Shown piece after piece: positions 13,285-20,659 of a stretch of 20,659 nucleotides of DNA. Positions within the stretch are counted from its first letter, which is position 1. Each line of letters begins with the position of its first letter. Origin of the DNA: CAYLNH01 sp964384625 (lineage in GTDB: Bacteria > Verrucomicrobiota > Lentisphaeria > JABSQK01); the NCBI GenBank assembly GCA_964384625.1, contig CAYLNH010000118.1, positions 1 through 20,659 on the forward strand. Reading direction: 5' to 3'. The position numbers and the translations under genes are program-made. The notes beneath the pieces were generated by a model. That model was given only the letters and a program-made list of their open reading frames with translations. It was not told the origin of the DNA and ran no database searches.

Positions 13285-15452
13285 TGAGTATCACGAAAGA
13301 CGACCATCGCCTGTTGGCGTTTGCCCTTGAGGAACTCGAGGGCGATGAGCAGAAACAGATTGCTGCTGCCGTTGCCGCCGATCCCGAGCTGCAGCAACTG
13401 GTCGATGAATATAGAGAGCTTGGCCGGCAGTTGACCGATGAACTCGGGTCGGCGCCGACGCCGGCACTCGAGGCGGCCCAGCGTCGGGCCATCCTGAAGC
13501 ACCTGCCGGGTGAACCGCAGCGGCACCGGCCGCGCACGCTGTATACACTGATTGCCCTTGGTGCTGCGGCGCTCTTTGCCTTGGGAATCGGCGGGCTCCT
13601 TTTGTTCTCCATTCTGTCGCAGGCGCCGTCCACGGAACCCGAAACCGCATCGGCTCCGGAGATCCTGTATTTCAAGAAGCGACCGGCGGCGAAGAAGGAC
13701 TACGAGATTACCGAGAACTCCGAAGTCGTCTTCGCCCATCCGGAGGCCGAGGACTCCGATCTGATGCGCGATGTCGACAAGGCAACAAGCTCGACGTATA
13801 CCGTCAAAGGCGGCGAGGGCACTGCCGGCAGTGAACGGCCGGCCGGTCAGTACGGTTACTACACCTTCCAGCCCCAGAACAGTCCGGGGGTCAGCGACCG
13901 CACCATCACAACTTATTACGACAATCTTGAGCAGCGCCCGGCGACGGCCGGAGACATTGTCAAGCGGCTGCAGGTCGGCAGCCATTCGCGCCTTGTCGAC
14001 AACGATTTCAAAGCTGCCTGGACCGCACCGTTCTCAACCTTTTCGGTTGATGTGGATACGGCCGGCTACAGCATGGTCCGGACCCAGCTCAACCAGGGGC
14101 GACTGCCGCATGCGGATTCGGTCCGTGTTGAGGAGATGGTGAACTACTTCGACTACTCCTATGCGCCGCCGCCGGATGAGATGCCGTTCGCCGTGCATGT
14201 GGAGGTGGCAAGCTGCCCGTGGAATCGGCGGCACCGCCTGGCGCGGATCGGGCTGAAAGGCAAAGAGATCCCCTGGGACAAGCGGCCGTCGTCGAACCTT
14301 GTCTTCCTGCTGGATGTGTCCGGCTCCATGGCGCGTCCCCGGAAACTGGACTACGTCAAGGAGTCGATGAAGAAGCTCGTGGCCAAACTCGGCGAAAGTG
14401 ACCGCGTGTCGATCGTCGTCTATGCCGGCGCCGCCGGATTGGTGCTGCCCTCGACGGCCGGCGATAAGCAGGACCTGATTGTCGAATCGTTGGAGCAATT
14501 GAACTCGGGCGGTTCGACGGCCGGCGGGCAGGGGATTGAACTGGCGTACAAGACGGCCGGGGCCAACTTCATTGAGGGCGGCATCAACCGCGTTATCCTC
14601 TGCACCGACGGCGACTTCAACGTCGGGCTGCAGAACCAGAACGACCTGGAGCGGTTGATTGAAGAGAAGGCGAAGTCCGGTGTCTTCCTGTCGGTCCTGG
14701 GATTCGGAATGGGTAACTTCCGCGACAACAAAATGGAAGCGCTCTCCAATAAAGGCAACGGCAACTACGCCTACATCGATACGTTGAAAGAAGCCGAGAA
14801 GGTTCTGGTCAACCAGGCCAGCGGCACGCTGCTGACCATTGCCAAGGACGTGAAGATCCAGGTGAACTTCAACAAGTACAAAGTCCATGCCTACCGGCTT
14901 ATCGGCTATGCCAACCGGATGCTGAAGAAAGAAGAGTTCCACGACGACAGAAAGGACGCCGGCGACATCGGTGCCGGCCATACCGTCACCGCACTATACG
15001 AAATTGTTCCGGTCGGCGTTGAGGATGTGAAGGTCGCTGTGGCTGACGACGACAAGTACAGTGCCAACCCGCCGTCCGCGGAAGACATTCCCGAAGACGC
15101 CAGGCGCGAGTTAATGACCGTGCGGTTGCGCTTCAAAGCGCCGGACGCCAAACGCAGCAAGTTGCGTGAGTATCCGATCCCTGACAAGTTCCTGAAGTGC
15201 GCCGATGCATCCGGCGATTTCAAGTTTGCCGCGTCGGTTGCGGCCTTCGGCATGCTGTTGCGCGACTCGAAGTTCAGTGGTACAGCGAACTTCAACACGG
15301 TCCTGGAACTTGCCGGCGAAGGCGTCGGCAAAGATCCGCAGGGCTGCCGCAAGGAGTTCCTTGAACTCGTCAAGCGGGCGCAGACGATCAAGGCGTCGAT
15401 GGCCCGGTCTGCCGCGGACCGTCCCGAAGCCGGCACGAAGACGCGGCAGTAG
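13284..15452 (+). CDS. Membrane anti-sigma-like / VWA fusion protein (YfbK type)
   Basis: A 722-residue protein. Residues 1-55 resemble a zinc-less anti-sigma domain (LLAFALEELEGDEQKQIAAA, then DPELQQLVDEY). A membrane helix follows at ~86-112 (LIALGAAALFALGIGGLLLF). After a linker comes the YfbK layout: an N-terminal VWF_A-associated domain (~225-330, FSTFSVDVDTAGYSMVR), a VWA domain with MIDAS residues D344-x-S346-x-S348, T412 and D442, and a C-terminal DUF3520-like region. By topology the VWA part is outside the membrane and the anti-sigma part inside. Coupling to the ECF sigma gene (start overlaps its stop, AGGAGG upstream) supports a role in holding that sigma factor. The anti-sigma function is inferred from weak similarity and context. 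Confidence 0.88.
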   Translation: MSITKDDHRLLAFALEELEGDEQKQIAAAVAADPELQQLVDEYRELGRQLTDELGSAPTPALEAAQRRAILKHLPGEPQRHRPRTLYTLIALGAAALFALGIGGLLLFSILSQAPSTEPETASAPEILYFKKRPAAKKDYEITENSEVVFAHPEAEDSDLMRDVDKATSSTYTVKGGEGTAGSERPAGQYGYYTFQPQNSPGVSDRTITTYYDNLEQRPATAGDIVKRLQVGSHSRLVDNDFKAAWTAPFSTFSVDVDTAGYSMVRTQLNQGRLPHADSVRVEEMVNYFDYSYAPPPDEMPFAVHVEVASCPWNRRHRLARIGLKGKEIPWDKRPSSNLVFLLDVSGSMARPRKLDYVKESMKKLVAKLGESDRVSIVVYAGAAGLVLPSTAGDKQDLIVESLEQLNSGGSTAGGQGIELAYKTAGANFIEGGINRVILCTDGDFNVGLQNQNDLERLIEEKAKSGVFLSVLGFGMGNFRDNKMEALSNKGNGNYAYIDTLKEAEKVLVNQASGTLLTIAKDVKIQVNFNKYKVHAYRLIGYANRMLKKEEFHDDRKDAGDIGAGHTVTALYEIVPVGVEDVKVAVADDDKYSANPPSAEDIPEDARRELMTVRLRFKAPDAKRSKLREYPIPDKFLKCADASGDFKFAASVAAFGMLLRDSKFSGTANFNTVLELAGEGVGKDPQGCRKEFLELVKRAQTIKASMARSAADRPEAGTKTRQ

Positions 15453-15524
15453 TCGGCGGAGTGGCTCATCCGTCTGCCGCGATCACAGGGGGTCGATGTG
15501 TCTTCCCGCCGTTATCCCTCACGC

Positions 15525-15538
15525 CGGCAGGCCTGCCG
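15525..15538. repeat. 14-bp perfect palindrome
   Basis: CGGCAGGCCTGCCG is self-complementary and followed by CCGGCAACGGG. It lies about 75 bases after the VWA gene. The gap 15453-15853 holds this, the hairpin at 15726 and a promoter, but no gene that I can support. Confidence 0.7.
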
Positions 15539-15725
15539 CCGGCAACGGGTGGTTAATGGGCAGCTCTGAAGGAGTCGTTGTCGGCTCGATCCGGCGTTGC
15601 ATGTTCGAGCCGGCAGAAAGCGTATTCGTGAGTTCAGGCCCGGGTCCGCGATGTTGTTTGGACGTAACCCTGGCGCAACGAAATCGGTAGGATACTACAA
15701 TAAGACAGCTCCGGCACACGTTCTA

Positions 15726-15751
15726 CGGGCAAGCAAGGAGGTCCTTGCCCG
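15726..15751. other. Hairpin upstream of the kinase promoter
   Basis: CGGGCAAG (15726-15733) pairs with CTTGCCCG (15744-15751) around a ten-base loop. It precedes the kinase promoter by 16 bases and could insulate it from upstream transcription, though no T-run follows. Confidence 0.45.
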
Positions 15752-15767
15752 ACAGGCCGCGCCGACC

Positions 15768-15796
15768 TTGAAAAGTGGCCTCAAATATGGTATACT
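15768..15796 (+). promoter_or_regulatory. Near-consensus sigma70-type promoter for the kinase gene
   Basis: TTGAAA (15768-15773) and TATACT (15791-15796) are separated by exactly 17 bases. The expected transcription start near 15803 gives a leader of about 50 bases to the kinase ATG. This implies that the kinase and the protease behind it are transcribed apart from the ECF/VWA operon by the housekeeping sigma factor. Confidence 0.65.
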
Positions 15797-15853
15797 TTCT
15801 AACATCTGGAACGGGACGGCGTTACGCTTGGGTCAGAGGAATCGGAACCGCGC

Positions 15854-18800
15854 ATGATCATCACGTTTGAATGCCCGAGTTGTCAGTCCGCTATCGAGGC
15901 AGACAACACCCTGTTCGGCACCGTCCGTAGTTGTCCGAGTTGTGAGATTGAGGTGGAAGTGCCCGCCGCTCACGTCGGACCCGGGGTGGAGTTGGGTGGA
16001 TTCCGCATTGAAGATCGTCTCGGTCGGGGCGGCATGGGCGAGGTGTTTCTGGCCGAACAGCTTTCCATGAGCCGGACGGTGGCGTTGAAGGTGCTCCCGC
16101 CCGAAATGACCACCAATAAGGAAGCGGTGGAACGGTTTCTGCATGAAGCCCGGATGTCGGCGCGCCTGGAGCATCCGAACATCGTGACGGTCCTGGATGC
16201 CGGCGAAGACTGCGGCTTCTACTACCTGGCGATGAATTACGTCGACGGCTATACGTTGGACGACCGCGTCAAGCGCGAGAAGACCATTCCCGAAGCGGAA
16301 GTCCTGGCATACGGCAAGAAGGTGCTGGCCGCCCTCGACCATGCCTGGACGCATCACCATATCCTGCATCGCGACATCAAGCCGGCGAATGTCATGATCG
16401 ACAAATACGGCGAGGTGAAACTGCTGGACATGGGCCTGGCCAAGGCGATCCTGGAAGACAGCCACCTGACGATCTCCGGCACCATTGTCGGCACCCCCTA
16501 CTACATGAGCCCCGAGCAGGCGAAGTCGCAGAAGCAACTGGATTTCCGGGCGGACCTCTACTCGGTCGGCGCGACGCTCTATCACCTGCTGTGCGGTTCG
16601 CCGCCGTTCGAGGGGGACAGCGTGGTGACGATTCTGACGCAGCATGTGCTCGAGGACGTTCCGCCCGTGCAGGCCCGCAATCCCGAGGTCTCCGATGCGT
16701 GCGCGTCCTTGATGGAAGTGATGCTGGCGAAGAAACCGGAGGACCGCTACGACAGCTATGCTGCGGCGATTTCCGACTTCGACCGGGTGCTGGCGGGAGA
16801 GATGCCGGCGGCGGAAACGCCGGCGGCCCAGCCGAAAAAGAAAGGCGTGGCATTCAAGCGGAAGCCGTCCAATCTGGTCCCGCCGCCCGCTCGCCCCGTT
16901 GATCAGGGGGCCGTGACCATGGACGCATCGGCGCCGCAGCAGCCGGCCTTTGCCCGCGGCAAGAAGAACCCGCTGGTCGCGGCCATTGCCGGTTTCGTCA
17001 CGATCTTTGCGGTGGCCGCGCTGGCGATCGGCGTGATGATGGTCGTCTTCCAGGGACCGGACGGCGGGGAGAACGGGACGGATGACCAGCCGCCGGATGA
17101 CCTACCGCCGGTGGTTGACACTTTGCCGGACGACGACGATGGGCCGCCGCCAGGGTGGGATGATCATCACCAGCCGGACGCGGATGAAATGGCCCGGCGC
17201 GCCGCGGAGGTCGCCCGTGAGATCAGCGAAATCCGGCAGTTTCAAAAGGCCAATCCGCTGCAATTCGACGAAGCCTTGCACCGCTACCAGGGGCTGGCGG
17301 CCATGGCCGCCGGTACGCCGCATCACGAGGCCGTGCTTACTGAGATTCGCGAAGTGCGCCGGGAGCGGGAAGCCGCCGTTACCAAAGTGATGGGCCGGCT
17401 GGTCAAACGGGTGCGCGATAGAGTGGAAGCCGGCGAGACGGAAGAAGCCGCCAGGATGTTGCAGGAGTATGACGGGCCGTTTGCGGCCATCACCGAACGC
17501 AAACGCCAGGAAGCCGCCGAACGGATTCTGGACAGTAAACGTCGTGATGACGAAGCCCGTGCCGCGGCCGAATTCCGCCGCCGGGAAGAGGCCATGGCGC
17601 ATTTCGAGAGCAGATACCTCGAGATCACTGAGAACCTGATTCGCCAGGATTTCGCTGCCGCCCGCAACCAGCTCGTTGGACTGCGTCGCGAGGCAGAGAT
17701 CAAACCGGTGCGCCGGGAGGTCCTTCCCCTGATCGACCTCGCCGCGGAAGTCGCCCAGATGGACAACCTGGTCACGGCATCATTCAAGCAGAATGCGGGC
17801 AAGATCATCCCCGTGCGGCTGAAGGATGATCGCGAGCAATTGGTGATTGACAGCGTCGCGGACGGCAAGGTCAAGGCATCGCGACTGATCAAGGACAAGA
17901 GCGGCAAGGTCAAAGGCCGGATCGGCAGGAGTTTCGGCTACGGCGACTTGTCGGCCGACGAGAAGGTCCGGCGCCTCGGCCAGGCCGAGGGCGATGCGAA
18001 ACACGCCATGAAAGCAATTCTTTACGTTGAGATCGGCAAGGCCGCCAGCGCCATGAAAACCCTGAGCCGGATGGAGTCGGCGGCCTGCGTCGCCTTTGCC
18101 TCGCACATCGGCAACGCCGTGCCGCTGGGGTTCCGCTACCTGCTGCGGGCAGTGCCGCTGCCGGAGGACGAAGAAGATCTGCGGGCGCTGCAGCGCAAAG
18201 TGAGCCGCATGGAATTTGACGATGCGAAAGAGCATGAGATCCGGCTGGCGGCCGCAACGTTCCTGCGGCGCCACGGCGACCAACCGGAGTGCGAGCCGTA
18301 TCGCCGTTTTGCCGAACACCTGGCCCACTTGGGGGATGAAACGCCGGACCGGAGCGAGCACCGCACGAAGACCGGGGCGGTCGTGCCCGGTCCCGGCAAC
18401 AACAAGCCCGGTTTGAAAGGGCAGAAACCGCACGCGGTCCCCGCGGAATTCGTCGATCCGCGACACCTGGGCCGGGGCGCCGACCAGGCCGTGGAGCTCC
18501 AGCGCCAGACCGTCAAGCTGAAACAGATGCCGCTGGAGATCCAGAACTCGCTGGGGATGCGCTTCCGCCTGATCCCGGTTGCCGCCTACTGGGGTTACCC
18601 CGGAGAAGCGCCCGACAAGGTCTACTACATGAGTAAGTTTGAAGTCACCCAGGAGCAATGGCAGGCGATCTTCAAACACCATCGATTTCAGAATCCAAAC
18701 CCCAAGCACGCCGCCGACAACCTGATTTACGACGACATCCAGCGGTTCATCAAGCTCCTCTGCGAGCGGGAAGGACTGCCGGTCGGCAGCTATCGGCTGC

Positions 18801-19297
18801 CGACCGATGAGGAATGGACCTATGCCTGTCGGGCCGGGACCAGGAGCAAGTACAGTTTCGGCGACGACCCCGGGCGTTTCCCTGAATTCGCCAACTACCT
18901 GGACTCGACGGCCCCGCCGATGTATGGCGGCGTTGACTTGCGGGAACGACGCGATCAAGAACACAGCGACGGCAACAGCCGGGTGGCTCGAGCCGGCTCC
19001 TATAAACCGAACCCGTGGGGACTGTACGATATGTACGGCAACCTCTGGGAGTATGTTTCCGACGTCAGCAAGTATGGCAATTTCCATGCCGTCAAAGGCG
19101 GGAGTTGGCTGGATACCGGCGACCGGCTGCGGGCCACCGGCCGGCTGATGGTTGATGTCCGTGCCCGGCCGGACCCGAAACTCCCCCAGCCATATGGCTT
19201 TCGACTTGTGCTGGAGCCCCCGAAAACGAAAGTTCGGGAACCCGACAACCGTTGGCGCCCGCCTCGGGACCGCCGGCCGTTCAAACGGTTTCGGTAG
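15854..19297 (+). CDS. Receptor-like Ser/Thr protein kinase with zinc ribbon and FGE-fold domain
   Basis: A 1147-residue protein. A zinc ribbon opens it (CPSC at 7-10 and 27-30). The Hanks-type kinase domain (~50-315) has GRGGMGEV (57-64), VALK (K79), HRDIKPAN (D174, N179), DMG in place of DFG (D192) and SPE (219-221), so it should be active. A membrane helix lies at ~373-399. Then come an acidic Pro/Asp-rich linker, a long charged coiled-coil-like stretch (~445-620), and a C-terminal FGE/SUMF1-like domain from about residue 891 (KFEVTQEQW, RLPTDEEW, YDMYGNLWE, KGGSWLDTG, YGFRLVL). The catalytic cysteines that follow GGSW in true formylglycine-generating enzymes are absent, so this end is probably a sensor or binding module. 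The ribosome site is weak (AGAGGA, rather distant). Architecture is typical of PVC kinases. Confidence 0.93.
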   Translation: MIITFECPSCQSAIEADNTLFGTVRSCPSCEIEVEVPAAHVGPGVELGGFRIEDRLGRGGMGEVFLAEQLSMSRTVALKVLPPEMTTNKEAVERFLHEARMSARLEHPNIVTVLDAGEDCGFYYLAMNYVDGYTLDDRVKREKTIPEAEVLAYGKKVLAALDHAWTHHHILHRDIKPANVMIDKYGEVKLLDMGLAKAILEDSHLTISGTIVGTPYYMSPEQAKSQKQLDFRADLYSVGATLYHLLCGSPPFEGDSVVTILTQHVLEDVPPVQARNPEVSDACASLMEVMLAKKPEDRYDSYAAAISDFDRVLAGEMPAAETPAAQPKKKGVAFKRKPSNLVPPPARPVDQGAVTMDASAPQQPAFARGKKNPLVAAIAGFVTIFAVAALAIGVMMVVFQGPDGGENGTDDQPPDDLPPVVDTLPDDDDGPPPGWDDHHQPDADEMARRAAEVAREISEIRQFQKANPLQFDEALHRYQGLAAMAAGTPHHEAVLTEIREVRREREAAVTKVMGRLVKRVRDRVEAGETEEAARMLQEYDGPFAAITERKRQEAAERILDSKRRDDEARAAAEFRRREEAMAHFESRYLEITENLIRQDFAAARNQLVGLRREAEIKPVRREVLPLIDLAAEVAQMDNLVTASFKQNAGKIIPVRLKDDREQLVIDSVADGKVKASRLIKDKSGKVKGRIGRSFGYGDLSADEKVRRLGQAEGDAKHAMKAILYVEIGKAASAMKTLSRMESAACVAFASHIGNAVPLGFRYLLRAVPLPEDEEDLRALQRKVSRMEFDDAKEHEIRLAAATFLRRHGDQPECEPYRRFAEHLAHLGDETPDRSEHRTKTGAVVPGPGNNKPGLKGQKPHAVPAEFVDPRHLGRGADQAVELQRQTVKLKQMPLEIQNSLGMRFRLIPVAAYWGYPGEAPDKVYYMSKFEVTQEQWQAIFKHHRFQNPNPKHAADNLIYDDIQRFIKLLCEREGLPVGSYRLPTDEEWTYACRAGTRSKYSFGDDPGRFPEFANYLDSTAPPMYGGVDLRERRDQEHSDGNSRVARAGSYKPNPWGLYDMYGNLWEYVSDVSKYGNFHAVKGGSWLDTGDRLRATGRLMVDVRARPDPKLPQPYGFRLVLEPPKTKVREPDNRWRPPRDRRPFKRFR

Positions 19298-19349
19298 CTG
19301 CAGCTTGCACACACAGTCCGGCACTGCGCGCTGTGAGAGGATGAAGATC

Positions 19350-20360
19350 ATGAGCAAGTACAGAGGGCTCCGGTTTGTCTTGTTCGCGATGATGGGGCTG
19401 GTGGTCGCGTTCCTGGGAATGGCGGTTGTCTTGAAATGGTCGCGGCCAAGTTATTGGGACGACGCACCGCCGCGAGGCGGCAGTCGCACGGGCGCGAAAG
19501 AAGATTGGCCCGGACAGGCGCGGTCTCGGGAACTGGCCGCCGAAAAACTGGGCAAGCCGTTCGACCAATTGAAACCACTGCACCGGGTGATGGGCAAACC
19601 GAAGCCCGGCGAATGGCTGGCGGAGCATGAAGAACCCGGACGCTCGCTGGCAGACTACAAGAAGGCCAAACCGGTGCGACCGGGCAGGACCTATAAGAAG
19701 ATCTACATTCAGCCGGTCGGCACCTTCTCGAAGGATCAGCAGAAGATCGTCAAACTGGCCGCCGAGTATATGCAGCTGTACTTCACGGTGCCGGTCGAGA
19801 CCAAGAAGACTATTCCGCTGACGGCCGTGCCGAAAGATGCCCGGCGCGTGCATTACGGCAATAAACAGATCCTCAGCACGTGGGTGATGTACAATATCCT
19901 CAAGCCGCGGCGGCCGGCGGATGCCTTGGCCTACATCGCCTTTACGTCGAATGACCTGTGGCCGGGACGCGGCTGGAACTTCGTCTTCGGCCAGGCCTCG
20001 CTGCGGCATCGCGTCGGCGTCTGGTCTATTTTCCGCAACGGCGATCCGTCAGCGTCCAGGGAGTCCTTCCGGCTGTGTCTCAAGCGAACCATCAAAACGG
20101 CGACGCACGAGACCGGGCACATCCTGACGATGTACCACTGCATTGCCTATGACTGCAACATGAACGGCAGTAACCACCGGGCGGAATCGGACGGTCAGCC
20201 GCTGGCGCTATGCCCGGTGTGCCTGGCGAAACTTTGCTGGAACGTGAAGTGCAAGCCGGCAGACCGCTACAAGGGGTTGATCAGGTTTTGTGAACGCGAG
20301 GGAATGAAGGAGGACGCCGCGTTCTTCAGCAAATCGCTGAAGCTCGTGGAAGGCGGGTAA
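19350..20360 (+). CDS. amzA: Membrane-anchored archaemetzincin-like zinc metalloprotease (M54)
   Basis: A 336-residue peptidase M54-like protein. Residues 8-28 are a hydrophobic anchor (FVLFAMMGLVVAFLGMAVVL), probably an uncleaved signal anchor with the enzyme outside. The family core follows: NFVFGQASL (210-218) and then HETGHILTMYHC (H253, E254, H257, H263, C264), C269-x-M271 (CNMNGSN) and CPVC (288-291). These give the catalytic zinc site and the second, structural zinc site of archaemetzincins. The usual Gly before the third histidine is Thr260. ATG 19350 is chosen because GAGAGGA lies about seven bases upstream; the frame is open further into the kinase gene, but those starts lack support. 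It lies 52 bases behind the kinase, so co-transcription is likely. Substrate unknown. Confidence 0.9.
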   Translation: MSKYRGLRFVLFAMMGLVVAFLGMAVVLKWSRPSYWDDAPPRGGSRTGAKEDWPGQARSRELAAEKLGKPFDQLKPLHRVMGKPKPGEWLAEHEEPGRSLADYKKAKPVRPGRTYKKIYIQPVGTFSKDQQKIVKLAAEYMQLYFTVPVETKKTIPLTAVPKDARRVHYGNKQILSTWVMYNILKPRRPADALAYIAFTSNDLWPGRGWNFVFGQASLRHRVGVWSIFRNGDPSASRESFRLCLKRTIKTATHETGHILTMYHCIAYDCNMNGSNHRAESDGQPLALCPVCLAKLCWNVKCKPADRYKGLIRFCEREGMKEDAAFFSKSLKLVEGG

Positions 20361-20604
20361 ACGGGTGATCGGGTAAACGGGTAAACGGGTAAACGGGTAA
20401 TCGGGTAATCGGGTAAGGCGGGTAATCGGGTAAGCGGGTAAGCGGGTAAGGCGGGTAATCGGGTGAGCGGGTAAGCGGGTAATCGGGTAAGGCGGGTGAG
20501 CGGGTAAGCGGGTAATCGGGTAAGGCGGGTAAACGGGTAATCGGGTAAGCGGGTAAGCGGGTAAGCGGGTAAACGGGTAAGCGGGTAAGCGGGTAAACGG
20601 GTAA
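20354..20604. repeat. 31-unit GGGTRA octamer array
   Basis: Thirty-one consecutive units of NCGGGTAA (three of them GGGTGA) are mostly 8 bases long, with five nine-base GGCGGGTRA variants at 20352, 20417, 20450, 20491 and 20524. The first unit supplies the last codons and TAA stop of the archaemetzincin gene. Segments near 20459 and 20492 are near-identical over ~38 bases, a sign of internal duplication. Runs of GGG every 8 bases allow G-quadruplex formation on the + strand. An antisense frame stays open through it but is a by-product of the repeat. Confidence 0.95.
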
Positions 20605-20659
20605 GCTGTTTTGCCTCTGATGGACTTGGACAAGTCGGAGTTTTGAGTTAGTTGGTAGT
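20605..20659. other. Unannotated window end
   Basis: The last 55 bases after the octamer array show no gene, terminator or repeat that I can recognise. Confidence 0.5.

Noticed and set aside
18520..19297. Active sulfatase-modifying enzyme for the sulfatase in this window
   Set aside because: The FGE-fold domain lacks the catalytic cysteines after GGSW and is part of a receptor kinase.
19152..19349. Longer N-terminus for the protease overlapping the kinase gene
   Set aside because: The extra residues overlap the kinase end and have no ribosome site; the hydrophobic anchor and GAGAGGA support ATG 19350.
17780..19357. 525-codon open frame antisense to the kinase C-terminus
   Set aside because: No domain motif or start signal; explained by codon bias of the kinase gene. 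The same applies to antisense frames at 6650-7819 and 14034-14981.
20354..20604. Telomere-like or CRISPR-like array
   Set aside because: Continuous octamers without spacers inside a normal gene neighbourhood; no sign of a replicon end.
20208..20633. 141-codon minus-strand frame with TRLPAYP-type repeats
   Set aside because: It is the octamer array read on the other strand plus antisense of the protease gene; the repeat simply lacks stops on that strand.

Overview
This GC-rich bacterial window looks like a member of the PVC superphylum, most likely Lentisphaerota (for example a Victivallales-type genome) or a close relative such as Kiritimatiellota or Planctomycetota. The reasons are a prepilin-like protein with the FTLIELLVVIAIIAILA signature, single-gene regulator/enzyme pairs (AraC with sulfatase, AraC with GH36-like glycosidase, AraC with DUF3604), a zinc-ribbon/Ser-Thr kinase/FGE-like receptor, an ECF sigma factor with a VWA anti-sigma partner, and many palindromic intergenic repeats. 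The phylum call is an inference from gene content; no rRNA or tRNA is visible.

Left two thirds (about 0.7-12.3 kb): four consecutive divergent pairs, each one structural gene back to back with its own transcriptional regulator. They are prepilin-like protein (-)/GntR-LacI hybrid (+), AraC (-)/DUF3604 PHP-like protein (+), sulfatase (-)/AraC (+), and GH36-like alpha-galactosidase (-)/AraC (+). None of the three enzymes shows a signal peptide, so the region reads as separately switched steps of intracellular degradation of a (sulfated, probably galactose-containing) oligosaccharide. No transporter gene is present.

Right third (12.7-20.4 kb): a signalling block, all on the + strand. An ECF sigma factor overlaps by one base a membrane protein that fuses an anti-sigma-like N-terminus to a YfbK-type VWA domain. 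A gap follows that holds a near-consensus promoter. Then come a 1147-residue receptor-like Ser/Thr kinase with an FGE-fold C-terminus and, 52 bases further, a membrane-anchored archaemetzincin-type zinc protease. A link from surface sensing to sigma-factor release is plausible but inferred.

Intergenic DNA: nearly every long gap holds repeats. These are a ~140-bp element in two copies, a 195-bp MITE-like insertion with octamer arms and 12-bp flanking direct repeats, a 21-bp-stem perfect hairpin, a 74-bp-period palindromic array plus inverted relatives, a pentamer microsatellite, a 156-bp element with perfect 26-bp terminal inverted repeats, CCCAGGCC/GGCCTGGG hairpins, and a 31-unit GGGTRA octamer array that starts within the stop codon of the last gene.
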